Origin: Pseudomonas sp. TH43
GTDB taxonomy: Bacteria; Pseudomonadota; Gammaproteobacteria; Pseudomonadales; Pseudomonadaceae
Length of the DNA stretch: 64,000 nt
NCBI RefSeq assembly: GCF_016650635.1
Contig: NZ_JAEKFI010000004.1
Coordinates: forward strand, 2,216,501 to 2,280,500
Direction of reading: 5' to 3'
The translations under genes and the position numbers were made by a program. Positions 16,773 through 25,292 of this stretch are shown in pieces; the first letter of the stretch is position 1; every line of letters begins with the position of its first letter. The notes beneath the pieces are model-generated. The model was not told the origin of the DNA. It ran no database searches and worked only from the letters and a program-made list of their open reading frames with translations.

Positions 16773-18530
16773 GTGGCATTGACGATTCTTGGCCTGTCCG
16801 GCGCCCTTAGCCATGATCCTTCAGCAGCCTTGTACATCGACGGCAAGTTGGTGGCAGCTGCTGAAGAAGAGCGCTTCGTACGCGATAAGCATGCAAAGAA
16901 CCGCATGCCCTACGAGTCGGCGAAATTCTGCCTTGAGCAGGCTGGCATCAAGCCGTCCGACGTTGACGTAGTAGCCATTCCGTTCGCGCCGATCAGTCTG
17001 TTCGGTGAGGCTCGCTGGCACTACGCCAAGCGCTACTGGTACGCACCGGATCGCGCCCTCGATGCGATCCTGATGGGCAACCGTCGCTACAAGCGCTATC
17101 GCAACAAGATCGTCTGGTGCCTTGAACAACTGGGTTTTGATCCGAAAAAGATCAAGATCGAGCCGGTCGAGCACCATCTGGCTCACGCCTCCAGCGCCTA
17201 TCACTGCTCCGGTTTCAAAGAGAAAACCGCAATCCTCGGCATCGACGGCAAGGGTGAGTACGCCACGACCTTTTTCGGTTATGGCGAAAACGGCAAGATC
17301 CACAAGATCAAGGAATTCTTCGATCCGGACTCCCTCGGCGGCCTCTACGGCGCGATCACCGAGTTCCTCGGTTTCGAGATGCTCGACGGTGAGTTCAAGG
17401 TCATGGGCATGGCGCCATATGGCGACGCCAGCAAATACGACTTCTCGCGTCTGGCCTCGTTCGAGAACGGCGAGTTGGTGATCAACACCGATTACGCCAA
17501 CGTGATCGGCCTGCGTCGCTACAAAGAGAAAGGCAAAGGTTTCTACTTCTCGCCGAAGCTGATCGAATGGCTGGGCCCGAAACGCGAAGGCGACATCGCT
17601 GACGAACCGTACATCCACTACGCCGCGAGCATGCAAGCGCTGTTCGAGAAGATCTCGCTGCAGATGATCGACCACTATCTGGGCGACATCCTCAAGGAAA
17701 CCGGCAAGCTCGCGTTCGCCGGCGGCTGTGCGTTGAACGTCAAGCTGAACCAGAAAATCATCGCCCGCGATGACGTCAAAGAGCTGTTCGTGCAGCCGGC
17801 GTCCGGCGATGCCGGCACCGCTGTTGGCGCCGCCGCGTACGTGTCGCACGCCCGTGGTGTACCGGTCGAGAAGATGGAACACGTCTACCTCGGCCCGTCG
17901 TACAGCAACGAAGACGTGATCGCCGCGTGCGCCCGTCACGAGAACAAGCCGACCTGGCGCAAGCTCGACAACATGCCTGAGCAGATCGCCAAGATCATGG
18001 TCGATGGCAACCCGGTGGCCTGGTTCCAGGGCCGCATGGAGTTCGGCCCGCGTGCCTTGGGCGGTCGCTCGATCATCGGTTGCCCGAGCATTCCCGGCGT
18101 CGCTGACCGCATCAACCATCAGATCAAGTTCCGCGAGCGCTGGAGGCCTTTCTGCCCGTCGATGCTCGACACCGTTGCGCCACAGATGATCAAGATCGAT
18201 CACCCGGCGCCGTTCATGACCTTCACTTTCGAAGTGGCGGACGAGTGGAAAACCCGCGTGCCGGAAGTCGTCCACGAAGACGGTACCTCGCGTGCCCAGG
18301 TGCTCAAGCGCGAATACAACCCGCGCTACTACGACATGATGAAGGCGCTGGAAGTGCTGACCGGTAACGGCGTGTCGCTGAACACCTCGCTCAACCGTCG
18401 TGGTGAACCGATGATCTGCTCGCCGACCGACGCGCTGAACATGTTCTTTGGCTCCGATCTGCAGTACCTGATCATGGAAGACATTCTGGTGGTCAAAGAG
18501 GGCGCAAACGCTTATGACTCGCTCGGCTGA
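16773..18530 (+). CDS. wapO: Carbamoyltransferase of the LPS core (NodU/TobZ family)
   Basis: Transfers a carbamoyl group from carbamoyl phosphate via ATP. The synteny-equivalent gene in P. aeruginosa, PA5005, is assigned to O-carbamoylation of a core heptose. The 585 residues have both halves of the family: an N-terminal Kae1-like domain with GLSGALSHDPSAAL, a His motif EHHLAHASSAYH (His134, 135, 138) and GIDGKGEYATTF, then a C-terminal domain with WFQGRMEFGPRALGGRSI. It starts at GTG with AGAGG 11 nt upstream. The stop lies inside the next gene (17-nt overlap), so it is transcribed with the glycosyltransferase genes downstream. Confidence 0.9.
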   Translation: MALTILGLSGALSHDPSAALYIDGKLVAAAEEERFVRDKHAKNRMPYESAKFCLEQAGIKPSDVDVVAIPFAPISLFGEARWHYAKRYWYAPDRALDAILMGNRRYKRYRNKIVWCLEQLGFDPKKIKIEPVEHHLAHASSAYHCSGFKEKTAILGIDGKGEYATTFFGYGENGKIHKIKEFFDPDSLGGLYGAITEFLGFEMLDGEFKVMGMAPYGDASKYDFSRLASFENGELVINTDYANVIGLRRYKEKGKGFYFSPKLIEWLGPKREGDIADEPYIHYAASMQALFEKISLQMIDHYLGDILKETGKLAFAGGCALNVKLNQKIIARDDVKELFVQPASGDAGTAVGAAAYVSHARGVPVEKMEHVYLGPSYSNEDVIAACARHENKPTWRKLDNMPEQIAKIMVDGNPVAWFQGRMEFGPRALGGRSIIGCPSIPGVADRINHQIKFRERWRPFCPSMLDTVAPQMIKIDHPAPFMTFTFEVADEWKTRVPEVVHEDGTSRAQVLKREYNPRYYDMMKALEVLTGNGVSLNTSLNRRGEPMICSPTDALNMFFGSDLQYLIMEDILVVKEGANAYDSLG

Positions 18531-19644
18531 ACGCCATGTGTTGCAGTTCTGTCACGGCTATGACGGGCCGTTCCTCGACTGCGCACGGCAGTACGCCAGC
18601 CTGTTCGCGGGCACCGGTTATCGAGTGACCACGGTCTTTCTGACCGGGGCCGCCGATAGCGAGGTGGCCGCAGCGTGTGCCTCCGATGAAGTGTTGTTCA
18701 TGGAATACAGCTCCAAGGCCATTCGTGGCCTGAAGCTGGGTGCCATCGGCGATCTGCGCAAGATCGCCGCTTCACGCAATTTCAGTTTCTGCATCGCCCA
18801 TCGCTTCAAGCCGATCTACATCGCCTTGCTCGGCACTTCGCTGCCGGTGATTGGCGTGCACCACGCGTTTGGTGATTACCAGCGCCGTACGCGCAAGTTG
18901 TTCGCGCATATTTTCCGCAAGCGGTTGAGTCTGCTCGGCGTATCCGATGCGGTGCGCGACGACATGCGTCGTTGCCTGCCGAAGTGGCCGCAAGAGCGGA
19001 TTCAAACGCTGTACAACCGTATCGATGTGCCGGCGCTGCAATTCAGTCAGGTGTCCGCCCGCGAAGCCCGCGAGACGTTGGGTCTGGCGGCGGATGCCTG
19101 GATTGTCGGCAACGTCGGTCGGCTGCACCCGGACAAGGATCAGGCGACGTTGCTGCAAGGTTTCGCCGCCGCGTTGCCGGGTTTGCCGGACAACAGTCAG
19201 TTGGTGATTCTCGGCAAGGGCCGTCTGGAGCAGGATCTCAAGGAGTTGGCGCGGGAGCTGGGTATCGGCGACCGCGTGCTGTTCCTCGGTCAGGTGGCGG
19301 ACGCGCGCAATTACTTCCGCGCTTTTGATGTCTTCGCGCTCAGCTCCGATCACGAACCGTTCGGCATGGTGCTGCTGGAGGCCATGGCCGCCGGCGTCCC
19401 GCTGCTGGCCACAGCGTGCGGCGGGGCGAAGGAAGTGGTCGAAGGTGTGGGCATTCTGTTCCCGCTCGGCGATGCCGAACACCTTGCCCAAGGCCTGCAA
19501 CATTTGGCCGGTATGGATGATCAGCAGCGCCGTCAGTGCGCCGAGATGATGCTCGATCGCCTGCGTGAGCGCTTCTCCGACCGAGCGGTGCGCGAGACCT
19601 TCTGGCGTCTGCCGCAAGTTACCGATCTGGCACCGAGGGGCTGA
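18514..19644 (+). CDS. wapH: LPS core glycosyltransferase, GT4 family (WapH-type)
   Basis: A 376-residue retaining glycosyltransferase in the position of P. aeruginosa wapH (PA5004), which adds an outer-core glucose. The N-terminal acceptor domain starts VLQFCHGYDGPFLDCARQYA. The C-terminal donor domain has VGNVGRLHPDKDQATLLQGF, VILGKGRLEQDLKELA, and the E-x7-E loop EPFGMVLLEAMAAG. It starts 17 nt inside the carbamoyltransferase gene and overlaps the mig-14-like gene by one base. Donor and linkage are inferred from synteny only. Confidence 0.85.
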   Translation: MTRSAERHVLQFCHGYDGPFLDCARQYASLFAGTGYRVTTVFLTGAADSEVAAACASDEVLFMEYSSKAIRGLKLGAIGDLRKIAASRNFSFCIAHRFKPIYIALLGTSLPVIGVHHAFGDYQRRTRKLFAHIFRKRLSLLGVSDAVRDDMRRCLPKWPQERIQTLYNRIDVPALQFSQVSAREARETLGLAADAWIVGNVGRLHPDKDQATLLQGFAAALPGLPDNSQLVILGKGRLEQDLKELARELGIGDRVLFLGQVADARNYFRAFDVFALSSDHEPFGMVLLEAMAAGVPLLATACGGAKEVVEGVGILFPLGDAEHLAQGLQHLAGMDDQQRRQCAEMMLDRLRERFSDRAVRETFWRLPQVTDLAPRG

Positions 19645-20540
19645 TGCTCAACCGATTCCAAGGCTGGCGCGAACGTGGCTGGTCGCCCGTTGACGCCTCC
19701 ACCTATGCCAACGCCTGGCAGCAATTTGGCGGCAGCCTTGCCACCCACCCGCTGGTGGTCGAGCGTCTGGCCGATCTGGCCGGCATCCCGGTGCGCTATC
19801 TGGCCTGGGAGCAGCAGGGCGAAGTCAAAGCCGCGATCCCGACCTGGGGCCGCGATCTGGCGCTGTCCAAGGACGTGCTCAAGCGCAACGGCAAAAAAGG
19901 CCTGTTCGACCTCGGCAACGCCGAACTGATCCTGCCGGCCGCTGCCGATGCGCAAGCCCCGCTGCGCCACCGCGCACGCTACCTGTCGGCGCTCAACGAA
20001 GGCCGTTTCAGCGGCATGAAGTTGCAGACCGAACAACTGGCCATGGCCCGCTCCCCGGAAGAACTGTCGAAGAAGTTTCGCTACAACCAGCGCCGCGAAC
20101 TGCGTCTGCTGGAAGAGGCGGGCGGAGTAGTGCGCCCGGTCAGCGAGTTCTCCAGCGTTGAACTGGCGGCGATCTACTGCGACCTGTTTCAGCGTCGCTG
20201 GGGTTTCCCGGCCACGGGTGCGGCGCGTATGGCCGAGGTCATCGAACTGCTGCGCGAGCTGCTGATCGGCTCGGTGATTTTCCTCAACGATGCACCGATC
20301 GCGATCCAACTGGTCTATCGCGTCGAAGCGCCGGAGTGGATCAGCGTCGAATACATCAACGGCGGCGTCGACCCTGAAACCCGCGAGTTCAGCCCCGGCA
20401 GCGTGTTGAGTTTTCTCAATACGCAAAGCGCCTGGGAGCATGCGCGGGCGCTGGAAAAACCGCTGCGTTTCTCCTTCGGTCGCGCCGACCGTGAATACAA
20501 GGATCGCTGGTGCAATCCTGTGCCGGTGTTCACCGTATGA
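19644..20540 (+). CDS. mig-14: Mig-14-family protein
   Basis: 298 residues matching the Mig-14 family (PA5003 position), whose members in Salmonella and P. aeruginosa contribute to resistance to antimicrobial peptides. The body resembles a GNAT-like/FemAB-type fold: KKFRYNQRRELRLLEEAGG is a typical basic patch and ISVEYINGGVDPETREFSPG lies in the conserved C-terminal half. No membrane segment or signal peptide is visible, so it is cytoplasmic or peripheral. It overlaps both neighbours and is therefore co-translated with the core glycosyltransferases. The reaction catalysed is not known. Confidence 0.8.
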   Translation: MLNRFQGWRERGWSPVDASTYANAWQQFGGSLATHPLVVERLADLAGIPVRYLAWEQQGEVKAAIPTWGRDLALSKDVLKRNGKKGLFDLGNAELILPAAADAQAPLRHRARYLSALNEGRFSGMKLQTEQLAMARSPEELSKKFRYNQRRELRLLEEAGGVVRPVSEFSSVELAAIYCDLFQRRWGFPATGAARMAEVIELLRELLIGSVIFLNDAPIAIQLVYRVEAPEWISVEYINGGVDPETREFSPGSVLSFLNTQSAWEHARALEKPLRFSFGRADREYKDRWCNPVPVFTV

Positions 20541-21985
20541 GTCAGCCCATGAGCCGCAAACAGCAACTGCTCAAGCGCCACCGGCGTAACAAGCGTATCG
20601 GTCTGTTGATCGCGCTGATCGTGTTGATCGCGATCGGTGTGCTGGTCGCCTGGTGGTTGCCGCTGCTGCTGGCGGTGATCGGCTGGATCGCCCATGAAGC
20701 GTGGTTTGCCGATCACCTGTTTTATTCGCCGAAAGACGATTACCAGTACAGCTTTCCACCGTATACACCGCAGCCAAAAGTGCATCTGAACGGCGAGCAA
20801 TTGCGCCTGGATGACGGTGTGATGCTGGTGGATGACGCCACGCTGATTCTTGCGGTACGGGTCAAAAGCACCTGGCTGGGACGCTTCTTCGACCCACGAA
20901 TCGAGCTGGTGGGCGGCACGAATCCTGATGCGCAAACCTTCGAGCGCGGCGTCAATGGCCTGCGTTACCTGAACCTCAGTGGTCAGTCGCAGACCTTGTC
21001 GCAAGGCTTGCTGCGTCTGCGTGGGCGCTTCTGCCGGGTGTCCGGTGAGCCGGTGTTGTGGGCGCTTGAGCAAGCGGATTATCGCCGCTCGCGGGTGATG
21101 GTGATTGCACCGCATGCGGACGACGCTGAACTGGCCGCCTACGGTTTGTACAGCCAGGCCGATGAGGCCTGGATCGTCACCCTGACCGCCGGTGAAATCG
21201 AAGCCGAACACTATCAAAAGATGGGCCTGGACAAGATCGAAGCCGCACGGCTCAAGGGCCGTTTGCGTGCCTGGGACAGCCTCGCCGTGCCACGTTGGGC
21301 CGGTGTGCCAGCAGAAAACTGCGTGCAATTGGGCTACTTCTGTCTGCAACTGGCAGCGATGCAGGCCGCGCCGAATCAAGCGGTCGGCTCACGTGAAGCC
21401 GATTTGAACGATACACGTCTGTTCCGCCAGTTGAATCCGTTCACCTTGCCGGGCGACGTCGACGGCGCACCGACCTGGAACAACTTGCTGGCCGACTTGC
21501 GCGAAGTGCTGCTGCGCGCACGCCCGGACGTGATCGTGCTGCCGCACCCGACACTCGATCCGCACCCTGACCATATTTGCAGTCAGCAAGCGGTGTTGCA
21601 GGTGCTGGGCAGCCTCGACTGGCAACCGACTCTGCTCGGCTACGCCAACCATTTGCACGACAACGATCGCTGGCCGATGGGCAATGCCGGTGAGGGCATT
21701 GCATTGCCGCCGGCGTTCGATGCCGCCGCACCGATGCAGCCACTGAGCCTGCGACTGACGCTTGAGCAGCAGCGCGACAAGGCCATGGCGCTGGGCATGA
21801 TGCATGACTTGCAGCCGCCAGCGCCGTTCAAGCGCCGTTTGCGCCGCGTGATCCAGCGTTTGCTGGCCGGTCGCAAACCGTCGGTGTACGGCGAAAACGA
21901 ATTTTTTCGAAAAGCGGTCAGGCGCCAGGAATTGCTTTGGCTGCTGAAGCCGGGTGAATCAGGCGTAAACCGGGGAGAGTTATGA
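20537..21985 (+). CDS. dnpA: PIG-L family de-N-acetylase (DnpA-type)
   Basis: 482 residues with an N-terminal membrane segment (about residues 20-45, rich in Leu/Ile/Val after a KRHRRNKR basic stretch) and a C-terminal PIG-L deacetylase domain. The metal motif is APHADDAELAAYG (H-x-D-D) and a later HPTLDPHPDH supplies the third ligand region. The P. aeruginosa equivalent, PA5002, is the de-N-acetylase DnpA linked to fluoroquinolone persistence. The start at 20537 overlaps the mig-14 stop (ATGA) and gives MSQPMSRKQQ. Substrate is presumably an N-acetylated core or O-antigen sugar intermediate, by context. Confidence 0.85.
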   Translation: MSQPMSRKQQLLKRHRRNKRIGLLIALIVLIAIGVLVAWWLPLLLAVIGWIAHEAWFADHLFYSPKDDYQYSFPPYTPQPKVHLNGEQLRLDDGVMLVDDATLILAVRVKSTWLGRFFDPRIELVGGTNPDAQTFERGVNGLRYLNLSGQSQTLSQGLLRLRGRFCRVSGEPVLWALEQADYRRSRVMVIAPHADDAELAAYGLYSQADEAWIVTLTAGEIEAEHYQKMGLDKIEAARLKGRLRAWDSLAVPRWAGVPAENCVQLGYFCLQLAAMQAAPNQAVGSREADLNDTRLFRQLNPFTLPGDVDGAPTWNNLLADLREVLLRARPDVIVLPHPTLDPHPDHICSQQAVLQVLGSLDWQPTLLGYANHLHDNDRWPMGNAGEGIALPPAFDAAAPMQPLSLRLTLEQQRDKAMALGMMHDLQPPAPFKRRLRRVIQRLLAGRKPSVYGENEFFRKAVRRQELLWLLKPGESGVNRGEL

Positions 21986-23136
21986 GTCAACGGTCGAAGG
22001 TGTTGCAGCTGCAGCCTGACTACAACGTCAAGGCCAATGATTTCGCCGACCTTGCCGAGCAGATCGTCAAGGCGCTGCCGTCGGATCGCTACGAGGTGAC
22101 CGCGGCGTTTCTGCGCGGTAAACCCGCGCCCGGTGAACCGGTCAGTCGCGCCGACCGCTCGGTGTATTTCGAGTTTTCCGACAAGTCGCTAAAAGGCATG
22201 CGCCTGCGGGCGATGTGGCAGTTGTACAAGTTCTGCCGCCGGGAAAAGTTCGATGTAGTGATCTGCAACCGCTTCAAACCGGTGAACATGATGCTCACGC
22301 TCAACCGCTGGTTGAAGGTGCCGCTGTGCATCGGCATCTCCCACGGTTTTGGTGAATACGACCGTTTTTACCGCCGCCGCCAGACTCAGCGCCTGATCGA
22401 TCGCCACTGGCGTTTCGTCGGCGTGTCGCCGGCAGTCAAGCAGTACCTGCTCGATTGCGCTTGCGGCTTTACCGACCAGAACACCTACGCGATCACCAAT
22501 GCCATCGACATCGAGCAGGCCGAAGGCTTGCAGCACAGCCGCGAAAAGGCTCGCGAGATGTTGGGCATCGACCCGAATGTGCGTCTGATCGGCGCGTTGG
22601 GTCGGCTGGTGTCGGTCAAGGGCCACACCTATCTGTTGCAGGCCTTCGCGGCGCTGAAAGACAAATACCCGAACACGCAGCTGGCAATCATCGGTGCCGG
22701 GCGCCTGCAAGCACCGTTGGCCGCCGAGATTGAACAGTTGGGTTTGAGCGGTCGTGCACACTTGCTGGGTTTCAAGGAAAACGCTCTGCAATACGTGCGA
22801 GCCTTTGACATCTGGACCATGCCTTCGCTGGCCGAAGGCCTGGGGCTGGCGTTGCTGGAAGGCATGAGCGGGCATTTGCCGGTGATCGCTTCGAACGTGC
22901 CGGCCATGCTGCCGCTGATCGAAGGCGCGGGCGGACTGGCGATCACGCCCAAGGATGTGCCGAGTCTGGTCGCGGCGCTGGATAACTATCTCGCGCTGTC
23001 CGACGACGAACTCAAGGCCAAGGGCGAGCAAGCCTACCGCTATCTGCAAGAACAACATGACATCGAGGTGTTCCGTCAGGAGTACCTGGACCTGATCGAT
23101 TCAGGCCTGGAACAAGCGCGCAAGGAACAGCCGTGA
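21982..23136 (+). CDS. ssg: Glycosyltransferase, GT4 family (Ssg-type)
   Basis: 384 residues in the place of PA5001/ssg, needed for surface polysaccharide and normal colony surface in several pseudomonads. The N-terminal domain starts VLQLQPDYNVKANDFADLAE. The donor domain has LIGALGRLVSVKGHTYLLQAF, AIIGAGRLQAPLAAEIEQLG and the catalytic EGLGLALLEGMSG loop. A GGGGAGAG ribosome binding site precedes the ATG, which overlaps the dnpA stop. Sequence family and neighbours indicate outer-core or common polysaccharide synthesis; the exact linkage cannot be stated. Confidence 0.8.
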   Translation: MSQRSKVLQLQPDYNVKANDFADLAEQIVKALPSDRYEVTAAFLRGKPAPGEPVSRADRSVYFEFSDKSLKGMRLRAMWQLYKFCRREKFDVVICNRFKPVNMMLTLNRWLKVPLCIGISHGFGEYDRFYRRRQTQRLIDRHWRFVGVSPAVKQYLLDCACGFTDQNTYAITNAIDIEQAEGLQHSREKAREMLGIDPNVRLIGALGRLVSVKGHTYLLQAFAALKDKYPNTQLAIIGAGRLQAPLAAEIEQLGLSGRAHLLGFKENALQYVRAFDIWTMPSLAEGLGLALLEGMSGHLPVIASNVPAMLPLIEGAGGLAITPKDVPSLVAALDNYLALSDDELKAKGEQAYRYLQEQHDIEVFRQEYLDLIDSGLEQARKEQP

Positions 23137-24053
23137 GCGAAGAAAAAGCCCTGAGCGATGACGCAGTGTCGAGCGACGCCAATGCCCTCGTCACCGTCAT
23201 CATCGCGTCCTACAACCACGGCCCGTACATTGAGGAAAGCATTCTCAGCGTCCTCAATCAAAGCTACAAAAACATCGAATTGCTGGTGGTCGATGACGGC
23301 TCGAAGGACGACAGCGTCGAGCGTATCAGCGCCTTGCAGGCGCAGTACGGTTTCGATTTTCAGGTGCAGCAGAATCAAGGCCTGACCAACACCCTCAACG
23401 GCGCCATTGCCCGTGCCAAGGGCAGCCTGATCGTACCGTTCGGCTCCGACGACATCATGTACCCCGAGCGTATCGCCACTCAGGTGGCGTACATGGACGG
23501 TAAGCCCGAAGTCGGAATTTGCGCCGGCAACATCGAGTTGATGGACGCTGAGGGCAATCTTTACCCGGAAAAGCGCCAGCGCCGCGATGTGCCGTTCCGT
23601 CGCCTGGATTTCGACGACATGTTCCTCGAGCGCAAGCCGTATCCACCGGCACCGACTCTGATGATCCGCCGCGAAGCGCTGGACAAGGTCGGCGGCTTCG
23701 ATCCGACGATTCGCCTCGAAGACCTGTATATCGAGCTGAAGGTGACGCGGGCAGGTTATTTCATCGATGGCTTGAACGTGGTCATGGCGCGCTATCGCAA
23801 GCACGCGACCAATTCGTACAAGAATCATCGCTTCATGATCGAGAGCATCCTGCGCATTTACGCGCTGTTCAGCGATCACCCGCTGTATGACGAGGTGCGC
23901 TACAAATCGCTGAATTCGATGTTCCTGAAAACCGCCAATCGCGACCGCAAGCTCGCGCGTGAACTGCTCGCGCAGATTCCGTTCAAGGCATGGAACAAGA
24001 AGACTTGGCGCGGTCTGGGGCGTTTGCTGTTTTCGCCGCTGGAAAAGGACTGA
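23133..24053 (+). CDS. wapR: Glycosyltransferase family 2, rhamnosyltransferase WapR-type
   Basis: 306 residues with the GT-A fold of family 2: LVTVIIASYNHGPYIEESILS at the nucleotide-binding start, VVDDGSKDDS, and the metal-binding FGSDDIMYPERI (DxD-like). In P. aeruginosa the gene in this position, wapR (PA5000), adds the alpha-1,3-rhamnose that makes the core able to accept O-antigen. GTG start at 23133 overlapping the previous stop (GTGA). Last gene of the plus-strand core cluster; the convergent acyltransferase gene stops 18 nt away. Confidence 0.83.
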   Translation: MSEEKALSDDAVSSDANALVTVIIASYNHGPYIEESILSVLNQSYKNIELLVVDDGSKDDSVERISALQAQYGFDFQVQQNQGLTNTLNGAIARAKGSLIVPFGSDDIMYPERIATQVAYMDGKPEVGICAGNIELMDAEGNLYPEKRQRRDVPFRRLDFDDMFLERKPYPPAPTLMIRREALDKVGGFDPTIRLEDLYIELKVTRAGYFIDGLNVVMARYRKHATNSYKNHRFMIESILRIYALFSDHPLYDEVRYKSLNSMFLKTANRDRKLARELLAQIPFKAWNKKTWRGLGRLLFSPLEKD

Positions 24054-24071
24054 AGGCAACGCTCGCCGGGA

Positions 24072-25292
24072 TCAGCGAGCGGCTTTCTCCGACAGGCTCT
24101 TTTCGCCTTTCTGGCGCTGACGCAGCCACTGCAGGACTTTCTTGCCAGCGGCGATCCCCGGCAGCTCGATGTACAGGAAGGTCGCGCTGCTGATGAGTAT
24201 CAACAGGCACGTACACACAGCCACCAGAGGCAGATAGACCCACGTTTGGGTGGCGTCCAGATGCAGCATCAGCGGCAGTCGCTGCACCATCAGCCACAGT
24301 ACGAAACCGTGCAGCAGGTAAGTGCTGTAGCTGATCTCGCCCAGCCAGCGAATGCTGCGCGGCTTTAGTGCGCCGAACAGGTTATTGCCGGAGGCGACAA
24401 TCACGAAGAACAGTGTCAGCAGCAGCAGCGGCGCTGTCTTGAAGGCACGATTGAACGCGGTGAAAGCGATGACCAGCGCCAGCAAGGCAATGAATCCGGC
24501 CAGGCGCGTGCGGCTCCATGCCAGCAGCGCTGGTCGACGAATCCAGTACGCGGCGGCGATACCGCCGAGAAAGCTGGCGAGGAAATGCTTCTTCAGCGAG
24601 TGCTCCCAGCCCACTACCTGGTACAAGGCGTAAATGCCGATCAGGCACAGCACCACTTGTAACCAGTTGCCGCGATAGATGAAGACCAGCCCGGCCAGCG
24701 GCAGCGCCAGATAGAAAAACACTTCATAGGCCAGCGTCCAGGTGACGTTGGAAATCAGCATGCCGGTCTGCGGATACTGGTTGATGTCTGGTCGGTCGAA
24801 GGTCAGCCACGCGAGAATTTGCTTGATCAGTTGTGCCCCGGGTTCTTTGAGTTCCCAGTTCTGCAAATGGAAGACGGTGACAAATACGATCAACATCAGT
24901 GGCAGGTACAGCGGATAGAGGCGGAACACGCGCGAAATCCCGAACGCCAGCCAGTCATGCTGTCGACCCTGTGCCAGCAGGCGATTCCAGAACAGAAACC
25001 CGGTGATCATGAAAAACAGCGCGACACTGCCCTGACCAAGCATCGAGTAAAAGTTGCTCGGCGGAAACGCGAACACACCGGTCCGCAGGAATATCCACGT
25101 AATGACCAAATGGTGCACGAACACGCCAAACGCCAGATAGCCGCGCAGGCCGTCGATGCTCGCATAACGGCTTTCGCCGGAGTGCTGCAAGTGACGGGCT
25201 ATTTTCGGTACCGCGCGCAGTAACAAGGCAGCGGATACGATTGCCAGCAGATAGGCTGCCAGCGCAATCAATGGATTGGTTTCGTTCATCAT
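24072..25292 (-). CDS. Membrane acyltransferase, OafA/acyltransferase-3 family
   Basis: 406 residues with about ten hydrophobic segments spread through the protein and the family's N-terminal signature YASIDGLRGYLAFGVFVHH, which carries the expected Arg and His-His. GQGSVALFFMITGFLFW is the second conserved loop. Such proteins O-acetylate (or otherwise acylate) sugars of LPS or other glycans at the inner membrane. Its ATG overlaps the stop of the WaaL-kinase gene (ATGA), so it is translated with the ligase. P. aeruginosa has no such gene between wapR and waaL, so this is an accessory insertion. It probably decorates the core or O-antigen near the ligation step (inference). Confidence 0.85.
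   Translation of the reverse strand: MMNETNPLIALAAYLLAIVSAALLLRAVPKIARHLQHSGESRYASIDGLRGYLAFGVFVHHLVITWIFLRTGVFAFPPSNFYSMLGQGSVALFFMITGFLFWNRLLAQGRQHDWLAFGISRVFRLYPLYLPLMLIVFVTVFHLQNWELKEPGAQLIKQILAWLTFDRPDINQYPQTGMLISNVTWTLAYEVFFYLALPLAGLVFIYRGNWLQVVLCLIGIYALYQVVGWEHSLKKHFLASFLGGIAAAYWIRRPALLAWSRTRLAGFIALLALVIAFTAFNRAFKTAPLLLLTLFFVIVASGNNLFGALKPRSIRWLGEISYSTYLLHGFVLWLMVQRLPLMLHLDATQTWVYLPLVAVCTCLLILISSATFLYIELPGIAAGKKVLQWLRQRQKGEKSLSEKAAR

Noticed and set aside
16821..18275. 484-codon minus-strand frame opposite the carbamoyltransferase
   Set aside because: Antisense to a clear gene with both family domains; low-complexity shadow translation.
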